Source: SSSZ01 sp016790965 (GTDB taxonomy: Bacteria > Pseudomonadota > Gammaproteobacteria > Burkholderiales > Rhodocyclaceae). From it: a stretch of 64,000 bases of DNA. The DNA lies in assembly GCA_016790965.1 (NCBI GenBank), contig JAEUNZ010000006.1, forward strand, positions 1 to 64,000, given 5' to 3'. Below the pieces are notes generated by a model. That model made no database searches and was not told where the DNA came from. It was given only the letters and a program-made list of their open reading frames with translations. Numbering within the stretch: the first letter of the stretch is position 1; each line of letters begins with the position of its first letter. Of the stretch, positions 7,670 to 15,958 are shown piece after piece. Made by a program: the position numbers and the translations under genes.

Positions 7670-8701
7670 ATGGCCCTGATGGACTTCATCAAGAAACAAT
7701 TTATCGACATCCTGCAATGGACCGAAGAGGGTGACGGCGTCCTCGCCTGGCGCTATCCCATGCAGGATTTCGAAATCCAGTACGGGGCCAGCCTCACGGT
7801 GCGCGAATCCCAGATGGCGGTATTCGTGAATGAGGGCAAGGTGGCTGACGTCTTCGCGCCCGGCATGCACAAGCTCACCACCCAGACGCTGCCGGTACTG
7901 ACCTACCTACAGAACTGGGACAAGCTTTTCGAGTCTCCCTTCAAGTCAGACCTTTACTTCTTCTCGACTCGCAGCCAGCTCGATCAGAAATGGGGGACTC
8001 CCAACCCCATCACCATCCGCGACAAGGAATTCGGCATCGTCCGCCTGCGGGCCTTCGGCATCTACTCGTACCACATCGTCGATCCCAAGGTCTTCCACCA
8101 GAAGATTTCCGGTACCCGCGACACCTACACCCGGGACGAACTCGCCGGCCAACTGCGCAATACCATGGTCGCCGGCATGACCGACCTCTTCGGCGAATCT
8201 GGCGTGGCCTTCATCGACATGGCGGGCAACCAGGACGAGTTCGGCAAGGCCATGAAGGCCAAGATGGATCCGGTCTTCGCCGATTTCGGCCTCGCCCTCG
8301 ATTCCCTGGTGGTGCAGAACGTCTCCCTGCCCGAGGAATTGCAGAAGATTCTCGACCAGCGCATCGGCATGAACATGGTCGGCGACATGGGGCGCTACAC
8401 GCAGTATCAGGTCGCCAACAGCATTCCCTTGGCCGCCCAGAACGAAGGCGGCATGGCGGGTCTGGGTGCCGGCCTGGGCGCCGGGGTCGGTTTCGGGCAA
8501 GTGATGGGCCAGGCCATGGCCCAGGCCATGCAGCCTGGCGCGGCGCCCGCGGCGGCCGCCCCCGCTGCCGCTGCCCCGGTGGTCTCCGCCGACGATGTGG
8601 TGGCGACCCTGGAAAAACTGCACGGCCTGGTCGAAAAGGGCATCCTCTCCAAAGAGGAGTTCGAGGCCAAGAAGGCGGAGCTCCTCAAGAAACTCTCCTG
8701 A
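7670..8701 (+). CDS. SPFH-domain protein with C-terminal SHOCT domain
   Basis: 343 aa. The N-terminal two thirds is an SPFH/virion-core-type domain (VFAPGMHKLTT, IVRLRAFGIYSYHI, region up to about residue 235). Next comes a glycine-rich then alanine/proline-rich linker (about 255-305). It ends with a short SHOCT module, LEKLHGLVEKGILSKEEFEA. There is no N-terminal signal or membrane helix, so membrane association would be peripheral or through the DUF350 or DUF4178 partners. It starts 17 bp after the DUF350 gene with GGGAGA upstream. SPFH proteins form oligomeric membrane scaffolds; this is family knowledge, not shown here. Confidence 0.85.
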   Translation: MALMDFIKKQFIDILQWTEEGDGVLAWRYPMQDFEIQYGASLTVRESQMAVFVNEGKVADVFAPGMHKLTTQTLPVLTYLQNWDKLFESPFKSDLYFFSTRSQLDQKWGTPNPITIRDKEFGIVRLRAFGIYSYHIVDPKVFHQKISGTRDTYTRDELAGQLRNTMVAGMTDLFGESGVAFIDMAGNQDEFGKAMKAKMDPVFADFGLALDSLVVQNVSLPEELQKILDQRIGMNMVGDMGRYTQYQVANSIPLAAQNEGGMAGLGAGLGAGVGFGQVMGQAMAQAMQPGAAPAAAAPAAAAPVVSADDVVATLEKLHGLVEKGILSKEEFEAKKAELLKKLS

Positions 8702-8734
8702 CCGGTGGCGGCCCCGCGCCGCCGCATCATTCCC

Positions 8735-10654
8735 ATGGCCCGGACCGCCGCCTGCCCCTCCTGCGGAGCCCCCGTCGTCTTCAAGTCGGCGGCGTCCATC
8801 TTCGCCGTCTGCGAGTACTGCCAGAGCACCCTGGTCCGCCATGACCAGGCCCTGGAGGACATCGGCAAGATGGCGGCCCTGGCCGAGGACCGCTCGCCCT
8901 TGCAACTGGGCAGCGAAGGCCACTGGCAGGGGCTGCACTTCGCCCTCATCGGCCGCATCCAGCTGCGCTATGGCGAGGGCCTGTGGAACGAGTGGCACCT
9001 GCTTTTCGACGACCAGCGTACCGGCTGGCTTTCCGAAGCCAACGGCGAATACGTGGTCTCCTTCCTGCATCAGGTGCGCGAGCCGTTGCCGCCCTTCGAG
9101 TCCCTGGCGCCGGGCGGGCGGCTGACCCTGGCCAGCAGGGCCTGGACGGTCACCAATATCGAGGACGCCGAATGCGTCGCCGGCCAGGGGGAACTCCCGT
9201 TCAAGGTGGGGCCGGGCTACAAGGCCCCGGTGGTGGACCTGCGCTGCGGCGACAATTTTGCGACCCTGGACTATTCGGAAACTCCACCCCTGCTCTTCGT
9301 CGGGTCGGCGGTGGCCTTCAAGTCCCTCCAGCTGAGCCATCTGCGCGAAGGCCAGTCGGCAGAGGCTCCGACGGTAGCCGCCCAGGTCTTCCGCTGCCCG
9401 AGTTGCGGATCGGCCATGCAGGCGCGCTCCAAGGAAATCCTGGCGGTCGGGTGCGGTAGTTGCGGCGCCGTGGTCGATACCTCGCGCAACGACTACAAGC
9501 TTCTGTCCAAGGCCCTCGGCATGCGGGACGAGAAGCATCTCCCCCGCATTCCCCTGGGCAGCACCGGCACCCTGGACGGGCAGCCGGTGGAAGTGATCGG
9601 CTTCATGGTGCGGGAATCGGTGTGCGAAGGCGTGGCCTACGCTTGGGGGGAATACCTGTTGGCGGCGGGAAACGGCACCTACCGCTGGCTCACCGAATAC
9701 GACGGTCACTGGAACGTGGTCGATGTCCTCTCGCAACATCCCAGCGGCGGCAACGACTTCCAGGATGTGAATTACGAAGGTGGCCGCTACAAACACTTTG
9801 CCACCAGCAAGGCCGAGGTGATCCAGGTCCAGGGGGAATTCAACTGGCGGGTGAAGCGCGGCGACGTTTCCGCCGTGGCTGATTTCGTCGCCCCGCCCCT
9901 CATGCTTTCCCGGGACCGTACCGCCAAGGAAGTGAGCTGGTCCCGCTGTCTCTATGTGGAACCGGAAACGATCGCCGGCGCCTTCGGCCTCAAGGAGACG
10001 CCGGGCAGCCCGCTGGGGGTCTATGCCAATCAGCCCAACCCGTGGGAAGAGACCCACGGCCGGGTGTGCAGGATGTTCTGGTGGGCCTTGCTCGTCGTGG
10101 TGCTTCTTCAGGCCTACTTCGCCTTCCTGGGAGGCAGTCCGGTGCTGCTGCGCCAGCAACTGGCCTTCCAGCCCCACGGGAACGAGGATACGGTCGTTTC
10201 CCAGGCCTTCGTGGTCAAACCCAGCACCAAGAAACTGGTGGTGTCCCACGACACCGACCTCTACAACGACTGGATCGGGCTCAACGTCAATCTGGTCAAC
10301 AAGGCCACCGGCGAGGCCTGGCAGGCACCACGGGAGATTTCCTACTACGCCGGTGTTGATGACGGCGAGAGCTGGTCCGAAGGGAGCCGCAACAACGAAG
10401 TGGTCTTCGTCGGCATTCCGGCGGGGACCTACTACCTGGCCATCGACCCAGATTATTCGGATACGCCGCGGGATGTGCATAGCCGCCTGGAAGTCACCGC
10501 GGGATCGCCGGGCTGGTCCAATTTTGTCCTGGTGCTGCTCTTCCTCGCGGTCTTCCCCATTTTCACCCGCCTGCGCCGGGGCGCATTCGAGGTCCGCCGT
10601 TGGGCGGAAAGCGACCATGCCCCCGTGGCTTCCGACGATTCGGACGACGACTGA
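8735..10654 (+). CDS. DUF4178 protein with two zinc ribbons and C-terminal membrane segments
   Basis: About 639 aa from ATG 8735 (a GTG at 8705 would add 10 residues). It opens with a zinc ribbon (CPSCGAP ... CEYC, residues 5-31) and a DUF4178 domain (about 60-200, GLWNEWHLLFDD). A second ribbon (CPSCGSA ... CGSCG, about 225-250) and a second DUF4178-like unit (EYLLAAGNGTYRWLTEYDG) follow. Two hydrophobic helices lie near residues 446-466 and 594-613 and flank a domain that is probably extracytoplasmic. The ATGA overlap with the next small gene indicates coupling. Function is unknown; the family recurs beside DUF350 and SpeE-like genes. Confidence 0.82.
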   Translation: MARTAACPSCGAPVVFKSAASIFAVCEYCQSTLVRHDQALEDIGKMAALAEDRSPLQLGSEGHWQGLHFALIGRIQLRYGEGLWNEWHLLFDDQRTGWLSEANGEYVVSFLHQVREPLPPFESLAPGGRLTLASRAWTVTNIEDAECVAGQGELPFKVGPGYKAPVVDLRCGDNFATLDYSETPPLLFVGSAVAFKSLQLSHLREGQSAEAPTVAAQVFRCPSCGSAMQARSKEILAVGCGSCGAVVDTSRNDYKLLSKALGMRDEKHLPRIPLGSTGTLDGQPVEVIGFMVRESVCEGVAYAWGEYLLAAGNGTYRWLTEYDGHWNVVDVLSQHPSGGNDFQDVNYEGGRYKHFATSKAEVIQVQGEFNWRVKRGDVSAVADFVAPPLMLSRDRTAKEVSWSRCLYVEPETIAGAFGLKETPGSPLGVYANQPNPWEETHGRVCRMFWWALLVVVLLQAYFAFLGGSPVLLRQQLAFQPHGNEDTVVSQAFVVKPSTKKLVVSHDTDLYNDWIGLNVNLVNKATGEAWQAPREISYYAGVDDGESWSEGSRNNEVVFVGIPAGTYYLAIDPDYSDTPRDVHSRLEVTAGSPGWSNFVLVLLFLAVFPIFTRLRRGAFEVRRWAESDHAPVASDDSDDD

Positions 10655-10800
10655 TGTTCAGAAAATTCACCCTCGTCATGAGTCTCGCCGCCGTGTCCTT
10701 CTTCGGCTATGCCCAGCACCAGGGCTGGAATCTTTTCGACGACGTCGCCAATTCCGATGGGCGCTCGGGCAGCGGCAGCAGCCGCCTCTACCATAAGTAA
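10654..10800 (+). CDS. Small exported or membrane peptide
   Basis: 48 aa, ATG overlapping the DUF4178 stop codon (ATGA). The first 20 residues look like a signal peptide or single membrane helix (MFRKFTLVMSLAAVSFFGYA), followed by a short polar tail rich in Ser/Gly. No family is recognised. The start is supported only by the overlap and operon position. It may be the local counterpart of the small membrane proteins often found between DUF4178 and SpeE-like genes. Confidence 0.6.
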   Translation: MFRKFTLVMSLAAVSFFGYAQHQGWNLFDDVANSDGRSGSGSSRLYHK

Positions 10801-10827
10801 AGCAATCACCTCCGTGGACCGCTCCTT

Positions 10828-10920
10828 GAAGCCTGAGATGCCCTCTTCCCTGGATCTTCGCGCCCTGTCGAATTGCTCCACCGCCCGGACGCACCAATGG
10901 ACTCGTCCAGCCGAGGCTTA
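10828..10920. repeat. Short inverted-repeat element upstream of the SpeE-like gene
   Basis: Ends AAGCCTGAG (10828) and CCGAGGCTT (10911-10919) are imperfect inverted repeats. The right 45 bases (CCGCCCGGACGCACCAATGG, then ACTCGTCCAGCCGAGGCTT) closely resemble the right end of the larger element between ftsY and ftsE (33632-33668). It seems to be a shorter member of that family, and like it abuts the start of the downstream gene. Confidence 0.5.
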
Positions 10921-10927
10921 GGGTCAC

Positions 10928-12427
10928 TTGCAACACGCCCTGCTCGTCTCGGTCTTCATCGTCGCCTCCTGCGGCCTCGCCTACGAGCTGATCGCCGGGG
11001 CGCTGGCCTCCTACCTTCTGGGCGATTCGGTCACCCAATTTTCGACGGTGATCGGGACCTACCTCTTTGCCATGGGCGCTGGTTCCTGGCTGTCGCGCTA
11101 CATCACCCGCGACCTGGTGCGGCGCTTCATCCAGATCGAGGTCATGGTCGGGCTTCTGGGCGGCTTCTCCGCCGTCGCCCTGTTCATGGCCTTTGTCTGG
11201 CAACCGGCGCCCTTCAAGCTTCTGCTCTACCTCTCCGTCTTCGGCGTGGGGGTCCTGGTCGGCCTCGAAATTCCCCTGGTGATGCGCATCCTCAAGGGGG
11301 AACTGGACTTCAAGGATCTAGTATCCCAGGTGCTTACCTTCGACTATCTGGGGGCACTCGCCGTATCGCTCCTCTTCCCCTTGCTGCTCGCCCCGCAACT
11401 GGGACTGGTGCGCACCGGCCTCCTTTTCGGCCTGCTCAACATCGCGGTCGCCCTCTGGGCCCTACTGCTGTTTCGCGCCCGCCTGCCCGCCAGTCGCGCC
11501 CTGGCCGCCCAGTGCTGGACGGCCTTTGCCGCCGTGGCCGCCGCCTTGGTCGGAGCCGGGCAGATCACCACCCTGGCCGAAGCCCATCTCTACGCCGACG
11601 AAATCGTCCATACCGAATCGACGCCCTATCAGCGCATCGTCGTCACGCGCTGGCGCGACGACCTGCGCCTCTTCCTCAACAACAATCTGCAATTTTCCTC
11701 GCGGGACGAATACCGCTACCACGAAGCCCTGGTGCACCCGGGCCTCGCCACCCTCTCCCGAGCCCGCCGGGTGCTCGTCCTGGGGGGCGGCGACGGCCTG
11801 GCGGTGCGGGAAATCCTCAAATATCCCCAGGTCGAATCGGTCACCCTGGTGGATCTGGACCCGGCCATGACCCGGCTCTTTTCCCACGCCCCCGCCCTGG
11901 TCGCCCTGAACGAGGGCGCCCTGACCTCACCCCGGGTGCAGGTGGTCAATGCCGATGCCCTCAAGTGGTTGGAAGAGGCTGACGGGTTTTGGGACTTCAT
12001 CGTGGTCGATTTTCCCGACCCCGCCAACTTCGCCCTGGGCAAGCTCTATACCTCGGCCTTCTACAGGCTCCTGGAAAAGCGCCTCTCGGCCCACGGCCTC
12101 CTGGTGGTGCAGTCCACCTCGCCCCTCTACGCCCGCCAGGCCTTCTGGTGTGTTGCCACGACCCTGGAAAGCATCGGGCTCGTCGTCCATCCCTACCACG
12201 CCCTGGTGCCGTCCTTCGGCGAATGGGGCTTCCTCCTCGCCGGCCGCGGGCCTTACGCTCCGCCCACCGCCTATCCGGTGGCGACGCGCTTTCTCACCCC
12301 GGAAACCACTCCCTCCCTGTTCCACTTCCCTGCCGACATGGCGCGGGTGCCGACGGAAGTGAATCAACTCAACAACCAAGTCCTGGTGCGCTACTTCGAG
12401 GCCGAGTGGCAAAAGGTGCAGCGCTGA
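10928..12427 (+). CDS. Membrane-anchored spermidine-synthase-like aminopropyltransferase
   Basis: 499 aa. The N-terminal 215 residues hold about six membrane helices, beginning LLVSVFIVASCGLAYELIAG. The C-terminal 280 residues are a SpeE-type Rossmann methyltransferase fold with the AdoMet-binding loop VLGGGDGLAV (about 285) and acidic VTLVDLDP. The classical DxTDP motif of spermidine synthase is replaced by VVDFPDP, so the acceptor may differ. The start is TTG 10928: an in-frame stop lies at 10919-10921 and no other start codon precedes the conserved N-terminus. No AdoMet decarboxylase is nearby to supply decarboxylated AdoMet. Confidence 0.85.
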   Translation: MQHALLVSVFIVASCGLAYELIAGALASYLLGDSVTQFSTVIGTYLFAMGAGSWLSRYITRDLVRRFIQIEVMVGLLGGFSAVALFMAFVWQPAPFKLLLYLSVFGVGVLVGLEIPLVMRILKGELDFKDLVSQVLTFDYLGALAVSLLFPLLLAPQLGLVRTGLLFGLLNIAVALWALLLFRARLPASRALAAQCWTAFAAVAAALVGAGQITTLAEAHLYADEIVHTESTPYQRIVVTRWRDDLRLFLNNNLQFSSRDEYRYHEALVHPGLATLSRARRVLVLGGGDGLAVREILKYPQVESVTLVDLDPAMTRLFSHAPALVALNEGALTSPRVQVVNADALKWLEEADGFWDFIVVDFPDPANFALGKLYTSAFYRLLEKRLSAHGLLVVQSTSPLYARQAFWCVATTLESIGLVVHPYHALVPSFGEWGFLLAGRGPYAPPTAYPVATRFLTPETTPSLFHFPADMARVPTEVNQLNNQVLVRYFEAEWQKVQR

Positions 12428-12514
12428 GGGGAGGATGGAGGTCGTGGGCGGTCTCCCGGAGCTGATGTTCGCCCGCGCTCGGCGGGTTCCATAGGTCGCT
12501 TCGCCAAATTTCCG

Positions 12515-12542
12515 TTGGCATTGAGGGGCGCGGCTGTAAAAT
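12515..12542 (+). promoter_or_regulatory. Orphan sigma-70-like promoter before the Rhs scar
   Basis: TTGGCA (12515-12520) and TAAAAT (12537-12542) are 16 bp apart. It points at the truncated Rhs gene and no start codon with a proper gene follows, so it may be left from the locus before the rearrangement. Confidence 0.35.
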
Positions 12543-12557
12543 GCCAGCCAGGAATGA

Positions 12558-13820
12558 CGGAGGGTTGGGGAGGCCAATCCTCGTCAAGCGTCGGAGGCCT
12601 ACACCGCCAACGGGCTCAACCAATACACCGCGGTAGGCGCCAGCCCCCTGAGCTACGACGGCAACGGCAACCTCGCTGGCGACGGCTACTGGAGCTACGG
12701 CTACGACCTCGACAACCGCCTGAAGACCGCCACCGCCCCCGGCTACAGCGCCAGCCTAGCCTACGACGCCGTCGGCCGGCTGCGCCAGACCGACCTGGGG
12801 GGCACCGTCACCCAACTGCTCTACGACGGCGTGAATCTCATCGCCGAATACGACGCCTCCAACAACGTGCTCCGCCGCTACGTCCACGGCCCGGGCATCG
12901 ACGAACCCCTGGTGTGGTACGAAGGCGCGGGAACCACCAGCAAGACCTGGCTCTACGCCGACCACCAGGGCAGCATCGTGGGTCAGGCGGATGCCACGGG
13001 GACCAGCACGGCGATCTACAGCTACGGCCCCTTCGGGGAACCGAACCAGACGGCGGGGACGAGGTTCCGCTACACCGGGCAGCAGTACCTCTCCCAGCTT
13101 GGGCTCTACTACTACAAGGCGCGGTTCTACTCACCGATGCTGGGGAGGTTCTTGCAGACGGATCCGATTGGGTATCAGGATGACAGCAATCTTTATGCGT
13201 ATGTGGGGAATGATCCGGTGAATGGCCGGGATCCGAGTGGGCTTACCAATCAGGAAGCCATCCAGTTGGCCTGCACTATGTGCGATGCAGGTTTCGGCAG
13301 CCTGGAAAATCTTTCAAGCTACGCACAAAACCAGGGTGCATTATCGGTTGGTGCCATTGATTTCCTATTGCAAGCGCCAATTGGAACGGCTGTGCCAGCA
13401 ATAAATGGGCAAGTAATACTTGCTGCTAATACAATCAGTCCCTTGGAAAATATTGGGGTCGGTATCGGTGGATATTACGGTGGCGGTGGATCGGGTGGAA
13501 TTGCCGCAAGGGGAGTACATGGCAACTCGAGGGCGAGCACGGCAGTTCAGCATCGCTACGAAATTGCCGAGACTGCCTCGGGTGATGTAGTGAAGACCGG
13601 CATCAGCGGCGGCGCCCTCAATGCGAATGGAACTTCAGGGAGGGCAAACCGGCAAGTCAACGCACTCAACAAAGCTGAGGGTCAAGGCTCATACTCTGCT
13701 TCGGTCAAAGAGACAAACCTCCCTGGTCGGCAGGCAGGACTAGATGCGGAGCAAGCAGCAACCACGAGACTCGATGCAGAAGGAAACTCTTTGCGCCTTC
13801 AACGGCGCCCGAGGCCCTGA
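12558..13820 (+). pseudogene. 5'-truncated Rhs gene with C-terminal toxin tip
   Basis: Open frame of 420 codons with no credible start. An in-frame stop lies at 12555-12557 and homology begins near 12590 inside the YD-repeat region (YTANGLNQYTAVG). It then shows YD repeats, the Rhs core (YSYGPFGEP, TGQQYLSQLGLYYYKARFYS, GRFLQTDPIGYQDDSNLYAY and the DPSGL end of the core) and a variable tip (about 13240-13820). The last 90 residues, with HRYEIAETASGDVVKTGIS, a helix with RANRQVN and a later AEQAA, fit a GIY-YIG/URI-type nuclease toxin. Base composition falls sharply after the core. Such core-plus-tip fragments are displaced Rhs tips kept for recombination. Confidence 0.75.
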
Positions 13821-13821
13821 A

Positions 13822-14535
13822 ATGAGCAGCGCTTCCAAGAAGCTGAAGGAATTTGACCTAGACGCTCCGACGCTAGGGAAGGATGTGCGACAAGCGTTCC
13901 GTTTGCAGACGCGGTTCCTCACTTCGAGCGTCGAACGGAAATTTGAACCATTCCTGAATGACGTGGGTGCTTGGAAAGTGCTGGTGGAGGTCGTGCCTAC
14001 GTTGAACAAGAGTCGATCCAGAAATCTGCTGGGTGTGCTAACCACGCAGGTTGTTGGTGATGCAGCAACTTACGTCACGATGAAAAGGGGCGAAAGAGAG
14101 CGATTGGCGCTCGACTGGCTGCTTGCTGGCGTGAAAAGCGTGTTCTCGGAGTACGGGTGGCGCACCGGTGAGATCGAAGCAGCTGTACAGAGCGTCGTTG
14201 ACGAAGATTTTCGAAGTGCCCTGGTTTGGAAGAAGGGTGTATTGAATGCCTCCAAGTCAGTATCCGCCGACGTAGTTGTCGTATCGGATGACGAACATGC
14301 CAAGATCGTCGCGGTGTTTAGAACTCCCGGAGGCGAAGAGATGCAAGCTTCAACCCTGTGTGTTCGACCGCCGAGCGAGTTTGCATTTGTTCCCTGCTTG
14401 GGGAAGTTGAAATGGCTAAACGATGACACCGTCGAGCTGACGTCACGATCCGGCTCTGAGTCGTGGACTGCTACGAGACAAGAACGAAACAAGGAACGAA
14501 ACACGGGCCAGCCCACGAATACCCAAAATAAATGA
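13822..14535 (+). CDS. Candidate immunity protein for the Rhs tip
   Basis: 237 aa from ATG 13822, one base after the Rhs stop codon (in-frame ATGs at 13744 and 13774 would extend it into the Rhs tip). No membrane segment or recognised domain. It is mixed alpha/beta, with an arginine/lysine-rich first half and a beta-rich second half (VVVVSDDEHAKIVAVF). GC content is well below the neighbours, in line with the toxin tip before it. Position directly behind a toxin tip suggests an immunity role. This is inference from context only. Confidence 0.6.
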   Translation: MSSASKKLKEFDLDAPTLGKDVRQAFRLQTRFLTSSVERKFEPFLNDVGAWKVLVEVVPTLNKSRSRNLLGVLTTQVVGDAATYVTMKRGERERLALDWLLAGVKSVFSEYGWRTGEIEAAVQSVVDEDFRSALVWKKGVLNASKSVSADVVVVSDDEHAKIVAVFRTPGGEEMQASTLCVRPPSEFAFVPCLGKLKWLNDDTVELTSRSGSESWTATRQERNKERNTGQPTNTQNK

Positions 14536-14609
14536 CCCCAAGTCGCTCCGGCCCCGAAACCCCGCGCCGCTGCCAACCAACACGCCCCCGCCACGCGGAT
14601 AGTCGCGCC

Positions 14610-15178
14610 CGGCATCGGCTGGTCACCTGCCAGACCTACGCCCCCAGCGGCAAGCTGCTCAAATCCTGGGGGCCGGCCCAGACGGCCACGGCCACCACCT
14701 GTCCCACGGCTGCCGCCCCCACCCCGATCACCGACTACGTCTACGACGACCTCGACCGCCTCGCCCAGGTGACAAAAAACCTCACCGCGGCCGAAGGCGG
14801 CAACCGCGTCACCCAAACCACCTACTTTGCCGACGACCGGGTACAGACCGTCCAGCGGGCCATCGGCACGGCGCTGGCCCAGACCTACGCCAGCTTCACC
14901 TACACCCCCAACGGGCTGCCCGCCACGATGGCCGACGCCAAAGGCAACCTCACCACCACCGTCTACGACGGCCACGACCGCAAGACCCAGACCCGCTACC
15001 CGGACAAGGCGACCCCCGGCCTCTCCAGCCCCACCGACCTGGAACAATACGCTGTCAACAGAAGCCGAGATTCGACACACCTTTCGGTCGGGTTGGAAAT
15101 TGGAATCGGACACACCAAGTGGAACGGCCAAGCCCTCACCCTCGTCTACGACAACCTCAACGGCAAGGAGCTGTTAAG
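14610..15178 (+). pseudogene. Internal Rhs YD-repeat fragment
   Basis: In frame with no real start (an ATG at 14532 is accidental, overlapping the preceding stop) and no Rhs core at its end. It shows TCQTYAPSGKLLKSWG, several YD-type repeats (DYVYDDLDRLAQVT, TYASFTYTPNGLPATMADAKG, TTTVYDGHDRKTQTRYPD) and, after a 65-bp foreign stretch, NGQALTLVYDNLNGKEL. In an intact Rhs protein this part would precede the core found at 12558-13240, so the locus has been rearranged. It breaks off beside the toxin gene of the next module. Confidence 0.7.
15054..15118. mobile_element. 65-bp foreign insert in the Rhs fragment
   Basis: Between DLEQY and NGQALTL of the Rhs repeat there is a stretch that does not encode Rhs sequence. 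It begins CTGTCAACAGAAGCCGAGATT and contains CTTTCGGTCGGGTTGGAAAT and a GGAATCGGACACACC end. The TGTCAACAG start and repeated GGAA(A)T units look like the end of an insertion sequence left behind after loss of the rest. The family is not certain. Confidence 0.35.
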
Positions 15179-15188
15179 GGCGGTTCTG

Positions 15189-15590
15189 CTATCGAGAGAC
15201 CCAATGTCCTTCAAAATCGAAGGACAGTTGCCGCTGATGACGGATGGCCAGCAGATAGATCGTTCCTCCGATTACTGCGTAAAGCATCAGGGAGTGCTTG
15301 AGCACGTATTCCCGAATCGCATCGGTTTCAGCCGTCAACGTGGCCAGCTTCTCCTTTAAAGCGGCAACAGCGTTCGCCGCCTCGACCGACCGAATGAGTT
15401 GCCGAAAAAATGGCCGCCCCATTTCGGGAAACCGCTCCAGGTTCGGAATCACCGTTTCCAGTAGTTCATCCAGCAGACCGTCGAATGCCTCCGGCGCTTC
15501 GGCCTCGATCAGAAAACGCTCGATCTCTTCAAGATTGCGCTCAAAATTTGCGGTGAATTTGACGACCGGTTTTTTCGCCCTGCGCGGCAC
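15189..15590 (-). CDS. RelE/ParE-family toxin
   Basis: 133 aa, GTG start at 15588-15590, eight bases after the antitoxin stop. Shows the ParE/RelE pattern: an N-terminal FTANFERNLEEIERF helix, a middle helix LLDELLETVIPNLERFPEMGR and a C-terminal beta strand LYAVIGGTIYLLAIRHQRQL with the basic residues expected at the active face. About 35 residues longer than the usual 95-100 aa because of an extra helix in the middle (SVEAANAVAALKEKL). Either an mRNase or gyrase poison. With the antitoxin it forms a complete type II module sitting in the Rhs scar. Confidence 0.85.
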   Translation of the reverse strand: MPRRAKKPVVKFTANFERNLEEIERFLIEAEAPEAFDGLLDELLETVIPNLERFPEMGRPFFRQLIRSVEAANAVAALKEKLATLTAETDAIREYVLKHSLMLYAVIGGTIYLLAIRHQRQLSFDFEGHWVSR

Positions 15591-15598
15591 CCGAAACC

Positions 15599-15889
15599 TC
15601 AGGCGCTGCGACGACGTTTAAGGGCGATGATGGCGCTGCGAGCATCCTTGACCCGGCCGGCAGCCACATCATCGAGACCTTTACCGGCCTCATCGATCAG
15701 CAGAAGGTGAATGCGCTCGCGCTCCAGCTGGTGGTAATAGTCCAGACGGTTGGCGTCGATCAAGGCAATGTAGCTTTCACCGTTCTTGGTGATGATCTTC
15801 TCGGCTCCGGCTTTGACCTCTTCGGCCAATTCGGAAAAGTTGGCGCGGGCGGTCGAAAGCGGGATCACATCACTGGCGGAAATTCCCAT
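15599..15889 (-). CDS. Phd/YefM-family antitoxin
   Basis: 96 aa from ATG 15889, which has GGAG six bases upstream (an in-frame ATG at 15901 adds four residues). The N-terminus DVIPLSTARANFSELAEEVK and the motif EKIITKNGESYIALIDANR are typical Phd/YefM DNA-binding features. The C-terminal helix would neutralise the ParE-type toxin encoded just downstream. The pair is probably autoregulated through the palindrome in its promoter. Confidence 0.87.
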   Translation of the reverse strand: MGISASDVIPLSTARANFSELAEEVKAGAEKIITKNGESYIALIDANRLDYYHQLERERIHLLLIDEAGKGLDDVAAGRVKDARSAIIALKRRRSA

Positions 15890-15917
15890 GGCGGTCTCCA
15901 TAGATGCGCAAAACGTG

Positions 15918-15958
15918 CAGTATTTTGTACATCATACGCTTCAGAATGGAGAGTGCAA
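15918..15958 (-). promoter_or_regulatory. Promoter and candidate operator of the toxin-antitoxin pair
   Basis: On the minus strand TTGCAC (15953-15958) and TATGAT (15931-15936) are 16 bp apart, pointing at the antitoxin. Between the -10 and the ATG lies TGTACAAAATACTGCA, an imperfect palindrome that could bind the antitoxin. The rest of the 343-bp gap 15902-16244 has no convincing gene. Confidence 0.5.

Noticed and set aside
7946..10618. 890-codon open frame on the minus strand
   Set aside because: Exactly opposite the SPFH and DUF4178 genes, rich in His/Gly/Arg as expected for a high-GC antisense shadow; no domain and no start signals.
12515..13183. 222-codon frame overlapping the Rhs core
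   Set aside because: Arginine/proline-rich shadow in another frame; the YD-repeat frame is clearly the real one.
14532..14534. ATG taken as a start of the second Rhs fragment
   Set aside because: It only overlaps the stop of the immunity-like gene; the first 25 codons after it show no Rhs sequence, so no true start exists.
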